From contig JAGZEG010000019.1 in assembly GCA_018368455.1 (NCBI GenBank), forward strand, positions 1 through 44,766: 44,766 nt of DNA. Reading direction: 5' to 3'. Every line of letters starts with the position of its first letter. Position 1 is the first letter of the stretch. The position numbers and the translations under genes are program-made. The DNA is from Coriobacteriia bacterium. Its GTDB lineage: Bacteria; Actinomycetota; Coriobacteriia; Coriobacteriales; UMGS124. Shown here one piece after another: positions 8,526-16,963 of this stretch. The notes beneath the pieces were generated by a model that saw only the letters and a list, made by a program, of their open reading frames with translations, had not been told where the DNA came from and ran no database searches.

Positions 8526-8875
8526 GAGTGTATTTTGGAACAGTTTTATGCAGCCTTTTGCAAGTGAGTCTCTGAGCAAAAGCTCCCTTCTGGCAGGGCG
8601 CGCACAGGGCTTGTGGGTTTCGCGTGGGAGGCCGGGCGCGTGGCAATGCCAGTATGCCGTGGCTTCCTATCATGGGGCCACGAGCACACGTTAACCGTCC
8701 ATTTTGGCTCACCTGCGCAGCGCGGGCAAAACGACGCTATCTACCTGTGGTTTCTCTTGCAATAGCGACCACGGGGCAGCGCGCCTCGCTTTTGGCCGCG
8801 CCACCGGACGCCCGTCCGGACCCACAGGCAAGCCACACGCCCGCTGCGGGCGCTACACGAGGAGGCCCCTTCGCC
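8526..8875. other. Intergenic region upstream of the exonuclease gene
   Basis: About 350 bases between the T-box promoter (minus) and the exonuclease start (plus). The open plus-strand frame from 8624 has no codon-usage support before 8876 and is taken as non-coding. No clear plus-strand promoter is seen; the ribosome site GAGGAGG is at about 8859-8865. Confidence 0.45.
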
Positions 8876-9862
8876 ATGAATCTGTCCCAGGCTCTCGAAC
8901 ACGCCAACGCGTTCGCGTTTCCCGAGCTCATCTACGGTAGCGGCTACCAGGTGATGGATTCGGAGCGCCAGAAGAACGAGGAGGCCATCGAGCTTCTGCG
9001 CGACGCCTTCTTCAAGGGTGTCGACAAGGACGGCAAGAAGTACCCCGAGTTCCCCTTCGTCATCGTGCGCGAGCTCGCCGACCGCAACCGCGCCCTGTGC
9101 GACGAGATCGGTGAGAAGCGCCTGGCCAACCTGCAGGGCCGCAACCTGGAGCGCAGCCTGACCGACGACGACCTGTGCCAGGGAGTCGCCGCGCTGCAGG
9201 GCCGCAAGAAGAGCGCCGTCGTCCGCGAGATCCGCGGCGACCGCAACAACCTGGCCTCGTCCTACGTCGCCAAGCCCATCAAGGGCACCGTGCTCGGCAT
9301 CGACATCGAGACGACGAGCCGCGACCCCGACCGCGGGTACATCGTGAACGTCGGCTGGGAGCTCATGGACCTGACGACTGACGGCGAGCCGCGTGACGCC
9401 CAGGCCGTCTACCCCGGCATCCCCGACATGTACGCCGAGACGGGCGTGCCACTGGAGCGCATCCACCACATCACGTGGGACATGGTGGCGGGGCACACGC
9501 CGTTTCGCGAGGATCGCGAGCTGCAGAAGACGTTGCTCAAGCTCATGCAAACCTATCCGTACATGGCGCACAACGCGGCGTTCGAGGACTCGTGGTTCAC
9601 GCTGCACCTCGACGGGTACGCCGAGGCCCGCAAGGCCGGCAAGATCGTCCCGATCGACACGCGCGACGTCTGCCGCCGACTCGACGGCGAGGTCGCCACG
9701 CTGCCGCGCGAGTCCAGCCCCGCGAGCCTGGAGAACTGGGCGCGCCGCCGCGGCACGCTGTCGACGGAGGACAACGAGAAGCACCTCGGCCTCGACGACA
9801 CCGACCTCATGCTGCGCACGGTGAAAGCCGAGTTCATGCGGAAGAGCATGTTCGCGCAGTAA
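8876..9862 (+). CDS. DEDD (DnaQ-like) 3'-5' exonuclease domain protein
   Basis: 328 residues. The N-terminal 130 residues are charged and of no recognised family. The C-terminal half has RNase H-fold exonuclease motifs: ExoI D-x-E in LGIDIETTS at about 142-144, ExoII in YMAHNAAFEDSW at about 231, and ExoIII in KHLGLDDTDLML at about 302-310 (His and Asp present). It probably removes nucleotides from DNA or RNA 3' ends, as the epsilon-type proofreading family does, but partner and substrate are unknown. GAGGAGG lies 10 bases before ATG 8876. It stands alone and is followed by a strong terminator. Confidence 0.75.
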   Translation: MNLSQALEHANAFAFPELIYGSGYQVMDSERQKNEEAIELLRDAFFKGVDKDGKKYPEFPFVIVRELADRNRALCDEIGEKRLANLQGRNLERSLTDDDLCQGVAALQGRKKSAVVREIRGDRNNLASSYVAKPIKGTVLGIDIETTSRDPDRGYIVNVGWELMDLTTDGEPRDAQAVYPGIPDMYAETGVPLERIHHITWDMVAGHTPFREDRELQKTLLKLMQTYPYMAHNAAFEDSWFTLHLDGYAEARKAGKIVPIDTRDVCRRLDGEVATLPRESSPASLENWARRRGTLSTEDNEKHLGLDDTDLMLRTVKAEFMRKSMFAQ

Positions 9863-9919
9863 GCGGCGCGCGGCCGGGCGGCCAAGCAAGCCGCGACGCA
9901 CGGCAAATACGGAGATGCG

Positions 9920-9963
9920 GATGCCCCGTCGGCGCGCACATCGGCGTCGGCGGGGCATCTTTG
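9920..9963 (+). terminator. Terminator of the exonuclease gene
   Basis: GATGCCCCG-T-CGGCG pairs with CGTCGGCGGGGCATC, followed by TTTG. It lies 60 bases downstream of the stop at 9862. Confidence 0.75.
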
Positions 9964-9976
9964 TAGCGAGAGACGC

Positions 9977-10128
9977 GATTTCTGGACAGGAATGCGCGGC
10001 GTGCATGGCCGCATCCGGATCGACGCCTCCGAGCCCAGAGCCCACCTGCGGTTTTTGGCGCCCACGCGGCCCGAGGGCGCCCCCTGGGGCAGAGGAGCCC
10101 ATACACGAGCAGGCTTTCTGGCCGTGGA
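9977..10128. repeat. Fold-back intergenic repeat, copy 1
   Basis: The left arm begins TTTCTGGACAGGAAT and continues to GTGCATGGCC. The centre has CACCTGCGGTTTTTGGC (10043-10059). The right arm runs GGAGCCCATACACGAGC then AGGCTTTCTGGCC. The outer arms are imperfect inverted repeats. The same ordered blocks recur at 25.5 and 35.9 kb. No coding capacity; the rest of the 570-base gap (10129-10434) shows only the ribosome site GGAGGAGCC before the DUF2200 gene. Confidence 0.5.
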
Positions 10129-10434
10129 TGGCCGGCCTTCCCGCAGAGCGGAGCCCGCGAGAGGCTATCGAGGCTCGCGCGTCGCATCAATCTCGCCCTA
10201 AGGACGTCGTGGCCGGCCCGGCGCAGGACGTGCCCGAGCACGTCGAGGATCGCTTGGCCGTCATCGACCGCAAGAACGCGCGCCACCTCTGATCGCCTTT
10301 TCATCCTGCATAGCCACCGCACGGGGCTCCCGTCTTGTGCGACAGATCGTCACGCATGGTACAACAGCACCCAGCAAGCCCACTGGGCGGCGTGCTCCAC
10401 TCGTTGCCCAAGAAACCGGAGGAGCCGAGGCCCC

Positions 10435-10791
10435 ATGTCAAACGAGCGCGTCTACCAGATGAATCTTGCCAAGGTGTACGGCCTGCTCGTCGCAAAAGCA
10501 GAGCGTAAGGGCCGCACGAGAGCCGAGGTCGACGAGGTAACGCGGTGGCTCACCGGATACAGCCAGGAGCAGCTCGACACCTTACTTGCCGATCCGTCCG
10601 CAACCTACGGGGCATTCTTCGAGCAGGCGCCCGCGCCCAACCCGGACCGCGAGCTCGTGACGGGCGTGGTGTGCGGCGTGCGCGTCGAAGAGGTGGAGGA
10701 GCCACTCATGCGAGAGATCCGCCGGCTCGACAAGCTCGTCGACGAGCTAGCGAAGGGGCGCTCGATGGAGAAGGTCCTGCGCCGCCGGTGA
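10435..10791 (+). CDS. DUF2200 domain protein
   Basis: 118 residues, full length for DUF2200. Characteristic blocks are RVYQMNLAKVYGLLVAKAER, GRTRAEVDEVTRWLTGY, FFEQAPAPNP and the highly conserved TGVVCGVRVEEVEEPLMREI with RRLDKLVDELAKGRSMEKVL at the end. Cytoplasmic, no signal or membrane segment. Function of the family is unknown. GGAGGAG lies about 10 bases before the ATG. It converges on the truncated ATPase gene with a 31-base gap. Confidence 0.9.
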   Translation: MSNERVYQMNLAKVYGLLVAKAERKGRTRAEVDEVTRWLTGYSQEQLDTLLADPSATYGAFFEQAPAPNPDRELVTGVVCGVRVEEVEEPLMREIRRLDKLVDELAKGRSMEKVLRRR

Positions 10792-10822
10792 GCCCGGGCG
10801 GGGGCAGTGCCAGAGCGAGGCC

Positions 10823-11419
10823 CTACTCCCCCCGCGGCGGCCATCGGTGCGCGCCACCCACGATGACGGTGGCGTCTCGGGCCGGAAACGACCGGATGAG
10901 CCCGCGCAGCTCCTCGATGCCGATGGGGTCGAGGCCGTTCGCCGGCTCGTCGAGGATGAGCAGGCGCGGGCTGGCCAGCAACGCCAGTGCGATGCCGAGA
11001 CGCTGCTTCATGCCCAGCGAGAACTGCCCCACTCGCTTCTTGCCCGTGCCGGTGAGACCAACGGCCGCGAGAACCTCGCCGATCCGCGACTCGGGCAGGC
11101 CGAGCAGCGTCGTGCGCACGCGCAGGTTCTCGAAGGCCGTCAGGTTGGGATAGAGCGCCGGTGCCTCGATGAGTGAGCCGATCTGGTAGAGGTCGGCACG
11201 CGACCAAGGATGGCCGTCGAAGAGGATCTGGCCATCCGTTGGGTACAGCATGCCGGAGACCATCTTGAGCGCCGCGGACTTGCCGGCGCCGTTGGGGCCG
11301 AGCAGGCCGTAGACCTGGCCTTCGCCTACGTGCAGACTCACGCTGTCAACAGCCGTTTGCGCGTTGGCCCCGCGACCGAAGCATTTCGTGAGGCCGCGCG
11401 TTTCGAGCAGGTATCCCAT
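10823..11419 (-). pseudogene. Lantibiotic-immunity ABC ATPase (LanF/BcrA type), 3'-truncated
   Basis: 198 residues from ATG 11419 (AAAGGAG 8 bases upstream). The sequence follows lantibiotic-protection ATPases: VYGLLGPNGAGKSAALKM (Walker A, GKSA instead of GKST), ILFDGHPWSRADLYQIGSLI, LTAFENLRVRTTLLGLPESR, signature FSLGMKQRLGIA and Walker B LLILDEPANGLDP. The normal product continues VI(L/V)SSHILSEV for about 100 more residues; here it runs from ATVIV into unrelated residues and stops, losing the switch histidine and C-terminal part. No LanE/LanG permeases follow. Probably a relic of an immunity locus, non-functional as a transporter ATPase. Confidence 0.8.
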
Positions 11420-11613
11420 GCAGGGGCTCCTTTCCGATTGGGGTGGCACGAAGACGCCGCGAGGCGCCAGCTGAGATCTGAGCAAGACGCCCGAGAAACA
11501 CATCCCGGCGTCCGCCACGTATCCCATCATCGGAGGCAGCCATAAAGAAGTGCTAAAGACGTTCGGGGAGGCGCCCAGATAGTCGGGCAGCACGGGTTGC
11601 GTACAAGAACGGC

Positions 11614-11843
11614 CTCAAGTGCATGATTCTTTGGATGCCTGTGCGCAAAATGGCCGTCGAGTGAAGGTTTCTTCCGTCGATTGAGGCGCCTAGGAGGCAC
11701 GGTCGGCGCTTTGCCCGAAAAAAACCGCAGGTGGTGAGCTGGGCTGCTCGTCCCATCGGACGCAGTACGCGCCGCCCATCCCCAAGAAACCTGCACTCGA
11801 GGGTCACCTTGGACACGACACGTCCAAGAGATGTGCACTTGAG
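11614..11843. repeat. 230-base fold-back element with long inverted arms
   Basis: The outer arm CTCAAGTGCATGATTCTTTGG (11614-11634) mirrors CCAAGAGATGTGCACTTGAG (11824-11843). The inner arm GTCGAGTGAAGGTTTCTT (11656-11673) mirrors AAGAAACCTGCACTCGAGG (11784-11802). The centre has AAAACCGCAGGTGG (11721-11734), the core shared with other intergenic repeats. It occupies most of the 500-base gap 11420-11920, in which I see no gene. It could be a non-autonomous transposable remnant or a transcribed hairpin. Confidence 0.65.
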
Positions 11844-11920
11844 CACTTTATTGTGCTAGATCGGCAATCTGCCGGAACGCCACGCAAGCGAGTGCCCCGA
11901 AACCGAGCCCACCGCCCCCC

Positions 11921-12943
11921 CTAGATGTAGTCGTAGGGCATACAGCGGACGGCGAAGTAGAACACCGCGAGAATGGGCACCACAATCGGAGGGAAGCCGA
12001 CGGCCAGCGCGATGGTTGCCAGCCTGGCTGCGTAGAACACGAGCCGTCGCACCCCGTGTCGCTCGCACGTCTCGAACGTCATGCGTACGAAGTCGCCGCC
12101 GAGCGTCTGGCCACCGCGCATCCACGGCAGAATGCCCTCGAACAGCAGGAACACCGCCACAGCAACGCCAACCGCCCACGAGGCTTCAGCATAGAGCGCC
12201 TCGGCGGGGACCCGCAGGCCCAACACGATCACGACCTGCAGGCCTGCGCACAGAACAAGAACCAGCGTCGTCATCAGCGCCATGTCGAGGCAGAATGCCA
12301 CGCAGCGGCGCACGAAGCCCGGCCGCGTCGTGTCGGCGGGCACCCCGGCGATCGCGCTCGGCAGCAAGCGCTTCGAAAGCGCCGCGCACCCCCAACCGAT
12401 AAGCGCCCCCGACGTGTTCCAGACGAGGTCGTCGACATCGAACGTGCGGTAGGCGTACGGATAGAGAAAGAACAGGCCCGTGAGCTGCGCAACCTCAATG
12501 AGCAGCGACACCGCGAAGCCGATGACCAGGGCCCAGGGCAGGCTCAGACGCAGGGCACGCCCCGCGATGAACCCGAGCGGCACAAAGAACACGACGTTAA
12601 ACGCGATCTGAAGCGCGGCGCGCAAGCCATCCCGACGCAGGTCCCCAACGAACGCGAGCGGATCGAGCTGCACCGGCGCGCCGTACGTGATGCCGAGGCC
12701 CGAGTCCCCCGTCGGCAGCGGATACAGCGTGAAGCACACGAGAGACAGGCCGTACAGCACGCACAGATACGCGCCGACGGCGGACCAGAAACGCAGCCTG
12801 CCGTCGCGGTGGTAGAGAAACGCGAGTAGCGGCAGCGTCAAGAACATCGACGCAAGCGGCCACATGCTCAGAGCGACAGCGAACTGCCGGCTATACCCCG
12901 AGAGGAAACCCAAGCTCAGCGTAAAGTCCGTACCCACAGGCAC
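11921..12943 (-). CDS. VanZ-like / RDD-like membrane protein
   Basis: About 340 residues, strongly hydrophobic. The N-terminal half is VanZ-like: LYPLPTG, FNVVFFVPLGFIAGRAL, LLIEVAQLTGLF and RTFDVDDLVWNTSGALIGW (the F-DVDDL-N--GA motif is diagnostic). The C-terminal third is RDD-like: RRCVAFCLDMAL and RGGQTLGGDFVRMTF. VanZ proteins are linked to teicoplanin and lipoglycopeptide tolerance; whether this one does so is unknown. The chosen start is GTG 12943, overlapping the TGA of the small upstream gene (TGATGTG), which suggests coupling; a longer frame from GTG 12973 has no ribosome site. Confidence 0.8.
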   Translation of the reverse strand: MPVGTDFTLSLGFLSGYSRQFAVALSMWPLASMFLTLPLLAFLYHRDGRLRFWSAVGAYLCVLYGLSLVCFTLYPLPTGDSGLGITYGAPVQLDPLAFVGDLRRDGLRAALQIAFNVVFFVPLGFIAGRALRLSLPWALVIGFAVSLLIEVAQLTGLFFLYPYAYRTFDVDDLVWNTSGALIGWGCAALSKRLLPSAIAGVPADTTRPGFVRRCVAFCLDMALMTTLVLVLCAGLQVVIVLGLRVPAEALYAEASWAVGVAVAVFLLFEGILPWMRGGQTLGGDFVRMTFETCERHGVRRLVFYAARLATIALAVGFPPIVVPILAVFYFAVRCMPYDYI

Positions 12944-12944
12944 A

Positions 12945-13151
12945 TCACGCCCTGCGGAGCAGCCAGGCAGCACCCAGGATAAGCACCGTCGTGGCCACGA
13001 GGCTCAACGCGCCGTCACGGATGGCCCCAAGGGCACGCAGGAACGCGCAGCGCTCGGGGCCGGGGATACCGCCCAGCCGGGGGTCGGCAGGCGTGGGCAC
13101 CCCCTTGTCGGACACGGGCGCGGAAATCGTAGCGGCTATTGGGACAGACAT
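12945..13151 (-). CDS. Small membrane protein, 68 residues, unknown
   Basis: ATG 13151 is preceded by AGGAGGTG at ideal spacing. The first 40 residues are rich in Pro, Gly and Ala (SDKGVPTPADPRLGGIPGPE), followed by one Cys and a C-terminal transmembrane helix (ALSLVATTVLILGAAWLL) ending in Arg-Arg-Ala. Its stop overlaps the start of the VanZ-like gene, so the two are probably co-translated. No family recognised. It could be a small partner of the VanZ-like protein; a secreted peptide is less likely because the helix is at the C-terminus. Confidence 0.55.
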   Translation of the reverse strand: MSVPIAATISAPVSDKGVPTPADPRLGGIPGPERCAFLRALGAIRDGALSLVATTVLILGAAWLLRRA

Positions 13152-13490
13152 AATGCACCTCCTAGCGGGTAAGTGGCGAGAGGGCCGGGCGGAGTTTTGC
13201 CCCCTCGCCACCCTCATTCTTCTCCATCGGGCCGTGTAAAAGAGCATCTGTTGCGCAACCGTCATCCCCAGGTGACAGAAGCGTTAGCGGCGACCGGCAC
13301 CAACCTCGGCGACCGCATCACCACGATAGGGGGCACTGCTCAAGAAAGTCTCAAGGCGGCGCCGAGGCGGGGTCGACCCCGAGGCGCCAAGCAGAATCCG
13401 GCCTCGACACGAAAACGCGCGGCCCACCCCCACGCAAGGGAATGAGCCGCGCGACAAAGAACCGTCCAGAAATCCCGACGTGCCGAGCGC
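13152..13490. other. Intergenic gap of about 340 bases
   Basis: It holds the terminator of the ABC operon at its right side and presumably the promoter of the small-membrane-protein/VanZ pair at its left. No clear hexamers and no additional gene seen. Confidence 0.45.
13403..13453 (-). terminator. Terminator of the sigma-ABC operon
   Basis: On the minus strand, CGCGCGGCTCA pairs with TGGGCCGCGCG, then TTTTCG. It lies about 40 bases after the ATPase stop at 13491. Confidence 0.7.
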
Positions 13491-14372
13491 CTATCGGACT
13501 GCCGCCCTTGGCTCAAGGGAAAGCAGCGCCATGTAGCCGTCCTCAAGCGTCGGCTCCACGGGCTCGGCACCGTCCGGGCGCGCGTCGCTCACGAGCCGGT
13601 ACCGCGTTCCCCCGGCGTCGGAAATCGCATTCACGAGCACGCCCCCATCGGGCGGCGGCGTCATGAGCGGCGGGGTCAGCCATGTACGGCCGCGTGCCTC
13701 CCGCTCGAGATCCATCGTCGGGCCGGCATAGCGCACACCCCCCGCCTGCAGCATGAACGTCCAGGGACACGTCTGCGCCACATCGTCGAGAATGTGCGTC
13801 GAAAGGATGACCGTGCGGTCGCGCCCCAGGCTCGCAAGCATGATGCGAAAGCGCATGCGCTCGGCGGGATCGAGGCCGGCCGTCGGCTCGTCGACGATGA
13901 TGAGCTGCGGGTCTCCCATAAGCGCCTGGGCAATGCCAACGCGCCGGCGCATGCCACCGGAAAACCCACCGAGGCGCGCGTGTGCCGCGTCAGCCAAACC
14001 CACGCGCTCCAGTAACTCGGCAGCTTGGCGGCGACGCTCGCGAGAGTTATCCATGCCCTTGAGCACACCCATGTAGTCAAGGAACTCAAGCGGCGTGAGG
14101 TTGGGGTAGGGCGAGATGTCCTGCGGCAAGTAGCCCAGGCTGCGCTTGAGAGCACGACGAGACCGAGCGGCAGAGATGTCGGCTCCATCCACGAGCACGT
14201 GCCCGCGCGTCGGGGCCACGATCCCGCACAGGATGCGCAAGAGCGTCGTCTTGCCGGCACCGTTGGGTCCCACCAGGCCGATCATGCCGGAGGGAAGGTC
14301 AACGGTAACGTCGTTGAGAGCACGCGGCTTGTCTCGGAAATCCTTACTCACATGATCAATGGAGATAAACAT
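13491..14372 (-). CDS. ABC transporter ATP-binding protein
   Basis: 293 residues from ATG 14372. Walker A GLVGPNGAGKTTLLRI at about 35, Q-loop YLPQDISPYPNLT, signature GGFSGGMRRRVGIAQ, Walker B LIIVDEPTAGLDP and switch His in VILSTHILDDVAQ. The final 70 residues are an accessory domain ending RAAVR. It is the last gene of a five-gene operon with two permeases and probably powers export or membrane protection, as DrrA/CcmA-type ATPases do. The substrate is unknown. The longer open frame upstream to 14618 overlaps the permease and is not coding. Confidence 0.9.
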   Translation of the reverse strand: MFISIDHVSKDFRDKPRALNDVTVDLPSGMIGLVGPNGAGKTTLLRILCGIVAPTRGHVLVDGADISAARSRRALKRSLGYLPQDISPYPNLTPLEFLDYMGVLKGMDNSRERRRQAAELLERVGLADAAHARLGGFSGGMRRRVGIAQALMGDPQLIIVDEPTAGLDPAERMRFRIMLASLGRDRTVILSTHILDDVAQTCPWTFMLQAGGVRYAGPTMDLEREARGRTWLTPPLMTPPPDGGVLVNAISDAGGTRYRLVSDARPDGAEPVEPTLEDGYMALLSLEPRAAVR

Positions 14373-14439
14373 AGGAGGCCAGGCTCCTTTCTGCACGAAA
14401 AGAAAACAGGGATGCGGGCAAATCCAAGGACGTGGGGCA

Positions 14440-15222
14440 TTACCCACGGCGTCGCGAGCGGCGGCGCGCAGCAAGCGTCCCCAACGCCACGAGAGCCGAG
14501 ATGAGCAGCCCCTGCCATGCCAGCGAGACGACTGCACTGGCCACGCTTCCGTCAAAGGCGAGCGGTCCCACCGGGCTCGTGCCCGGATCCGCGCCAAAGA
14601 ATCCCGCTGCAACCGCATCGCCCATCAGCGTCAGCACGCTGCCGTTGAGCGTCGGCACATGCATGGCCGGCGTCGTAAACACCACGAAGCACCACACGAC
14701 GAGCGCCGCGACGCGCGCGACCGACCGTGGCAGCAGCGTGCCGGCCAGTCCGGAGATAGCGACAGATAACAGCACCGCCGGAGCGACGATGGTCGCCGCA
14801 ACAGCGAGGGCATGCAGCGGCGCCATCGCATTGCCCTGCAATGCTTGGACGATACCCATGAGCAGCAGCGCAGCCGTCGGCGGCACGATGGCGACGGAAA
14901 ACGACCCGACCAGGCGCGCCGCTGCCAACGCAAAGCCACCGTTGGGGCAAGCCGACTCCACCTCGCCAAGCCCGCGCCGATGAGCCGACGTAAACAGGTC
15001 GGTAAACGACGCCGCATAGACCAGAGTGCCCAGCATCACGAACATCTGGCCCAAGGTGACCAGCTTGCCGGCGATCCCCGAGGTCTCCATCGGCGAAGAT
15101 ATCGCTGGCAAGGTAACGAGCAGCGTGATCGGGACGATGGCCTTCCACAGTGCCCGACGACGTGCCGCCACCCGCACGTGCGTAAGGGCCAGCTGGGCAA
15201 AACGCTTGGCAGCCCCCATCAT
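14440..15222 (-). CDS. ABC-2-like permease subunit
   Basis: 260 residues from ATG 15222, overlapping the TGA of the preceding permease (ATGATG / GAATGA), with GGAGG 4-7 bases upstream. About six helices: IVPITLLVTLPAISS, FVMLGTLVYAASF, VAIVPPTAALLLMGIV, TIVAPAVLLSVAISGLAG, VARVAALVVWCFVVFT and AVVSLAWQGLLISALVALG. It ends in an Arg-rich tail. No family motif beyond general ABC-2 topology. Assigned from topology and from its place between another permease and the ATPase. Confidence 0.75.
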   Translation of the reverse strand: MMGAAKRFAQLALTHVRVAARRRALWKAIVPITLLVTLPAISSPMETSGIAGKLVTLGQMFVMLGTLVYAASFTDLFTSAHRRGLGEVESACPNGGFALAAARLVGSFSVAIVPPTAALLLMGIVQALQGNAMAPLHALAVAATIVAPAVLLSVAISGLAGTLLPRSVARVAALVVWCFVVFTTPAMHVPTLNGSVLTLMGDAVAAGFFGADPGTSPVGPLAFDGSVASAVVSLAWQGLLISALVALGTLAARRRSRRRG

Positions 15223-15992
15223 TCGGCCTCCGCTCTCAGCGCCATTTCGATGGTGCGCTCGGACTTCCCCAGGCACCGGATTGCCCAGGCTGCAACGAGC
15301 AGCATCACGGCCAGTGGAAGGCCACGCCTGAGCGCCAGACCGCCGACAATATTGGGATCCCAGAACAGAGCGAGAAAGAACCACATGCTCAACGAGGCGA
15401 GCACTGCGGCCTGCGTCGAGCCCGAAAACGTCGCGACGCAGAACGCGACAAGGCACACGATGAGCGCCGACCCGAGAGGCTCGACGAGAATGGTCGCCCA
15501 CTCGCCTCCGAAAGGCAGAGCCCCATCCCAGCTCAGAGGCACATACAAGAGAATGCCTCCCAGGATCGTCGCCATCACAACGAGCACCAGACGAGCGAGC
15601 TGGGTTGCCCGAAACCCCGCTGGCGTGCTTTCGTGCAGCTCCCCCAGCGCGTCGCCCGCAAGCAAGGACGCCGCGAAAACGCCGCACGAGATAAGGAAAA
15701 GCTGGCCGAGCGCCGCTGTCAGCAGGAACGCCTCCTCCTGTGCCAGCGCCGTGTGACCCCACAGGCCGAGCGCCGCCATGAGAGCGGCCGCAGCGGGCAG
15801 GCCCAGCAAAGGCAGGGCGCCGAACCGACGAGCCTGTGCCCGCAGGAGTAGCCACGGCGAAACATGTCGGTACGCGCTCGTCAGCGTCGGCACAGACGGG
15901 CGCGAGCCCCGCGATTGCCCGGAAAGAGGCGGCGGGGCGATCGTCCCCGTCTCGTTTGGCACAGAACGCTCCTCGAACTGTTGAGCCCCCAT
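15219..15992 (-). CDS. ABC-2-like permease subunit
   Basis: 257 residues. A hydrophilic N-terminus of about 50 residues is followed by about six helices (LPLLGLPAAAALMAALGLW, LGQLFLISCGVFAASLLAG, LARLVLVVMATILGGILLYV, ALIVCLVAFCVATFSG, AAVLASLSMWFFLALFW and LAVMLLVAAWAI). A 4-base overlap with the second permease indicates translational coupling and a heteromeric membrane part. A 143-base gap separates it from the membrane protein upstream. Substrate unknown. Confidence 0.75.
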   Translation of the reverse strand: MGAQQFEERSVPNETGTIAPPPLSGQSRGSRPSVPTLTSAYRHVSPWLLLRAQARRFGALPLLGLPAAAALMAALGLWGHTALAQEEAFLLTAALGQLFLISCGVFAASLLAGDALGELHESTPAGFRATQLARLVLVVMATILGGILLYVPLSWDGALPFGGEWATILVEPLGSALIVCLVAFCVATFSGSTQAAVLASLSMWFFLALFWDPNIVGGLALRRGLPLAVMLLVAAWAIRCLGKSERTIEMALRAEAE

Positions 15993-16135
15993 GGCATCAG
16001 CCCCCTCCGATGTTCAAACGGCCCATTTCACCTGGTAGGTAGCGCAAGCGAACGCGACGGTTCACAGATGAGGAAAATTCGCAAGTAGGCGAGGCCAGTC
16101 GCAAGCCCATCACGCCCGCTAGATCCAGCCGGGCC

Positions 16136-16963
16136 CTATTCCGCCCAGGCCTCACGCATGAGCAGGGCGCGCCGAGACGTCGCGACCGTCAACGCGAGCA
16201 TGGCAACCCCGAGCGTGACCATGCCAACCGGCCCGAGCATCCCCCAAAAGCTCGCGGCGGCACCAGCAAACCAAACGCCCCACGCAGGGCCAAAAAGATC
16301 AGCCACAGCGGGGCTCACCAGCAGGGTAAGTACAAAACCGCAGGTAGCGCCCGCCCACGGCGCCATCCATATTGCTACAAGGGACGCAAACCCCGCGACG
16401 AGCGCAAGCGGGGGCAGCCACCCCATCAACACCGCCGGGACATCACCCTGCCCGAGAGACCCCAGAACCACCGACGCCACAAAACCCGACGCCACATCGA
16501 GAGCCAGCACGAGGGCGAGGCGCGTCAGCGTCACCACCTGGGGCCCGAGCGGCGTTGCCAAGCTCACCGCATCGTGCTCGACGTGCCCGACGGCCATCGT
16601 TACCGTCAGGGCAACCCCCGCAAGCAGGACGGTAGCGAAGAGATCACGAGACGCCGATGCGCCGCCCGAACTGCCCGGCACCCCGGCAGCGAAGAGAGCC
16701 GCCAGCACAGCCGCAACGGCCATGACCACCATAACCGGTGCGACGAGGCCTGGCACGACCCTCAGCTGGGCGAGGGCGAGCGCCCCCGCAAGTCGCGCGC
16801 TGTGCACGAAAGTCCACCGGCGCCCCGCCATCGGCTCGGCCTGCCTTGCGATATGGGCTTTCACCTGCTCGAACGAAGGTACCTCGCCAGCCCGCTCCGC
16901 TTCGGCGCGCGCTAGGACCTCCCGCAGCACGACATCTCCGGGAGCCCCTTCGTCAGTTTTCAT
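16136..16963 (-). CDS. Membrane protein coupled to ECF sigma factor (putative anti-sigma regulator)
   Basis: 275 residues. A cytoplasmic N-terminus of about 60 residues (EVLARAEAERAGEVPSFEQV) is followed by about six helices. Start ATG 16963 after GGAGG overlaps the sigma gene by 11 bases, the usual arrangement for a sigma/anti-sigma pair. The zinc anti-sigma motif H-x3-C-x2-C is absent, so this is not a classical ZAS protein; the anti-sigma role is inferred from position. It could instead be a further membrane subunit of the ABC exporter encoded downstream. Confidence 0.65.
   Translation of the reverse strand: MKTDEGAPGDVVLREVLARAEAERAGEVPSFEQVKAHIARQAEPMAGRRWTFVHSARLAGALALAQLRVVPGLVAPVMVVMAVAAVLAALFAAGVPGSSGGASASRDLFATVLLAGVALTVTMAVGHVEHDAVSLATPLGPQVVTLTRLALVLALDVASGFVASVVLGSLGQGDVPAVLMGWLPPLALVAGFASLVAIWMAPWAGATCGFVLTLLVSPAVADLFGPAWGVWFAGAAASFWGMLGPVGMVTLGVAMLALTVATSRRALLMREAWAE

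Noticed and set aside
16332..16350. Copy of the ACCGCAGGT core inside the putative anti-sigma gene
   Set aside because: It is explained by coding sequence (a Thr-Cys-Gly-Phe run) and lacks inverted arms.
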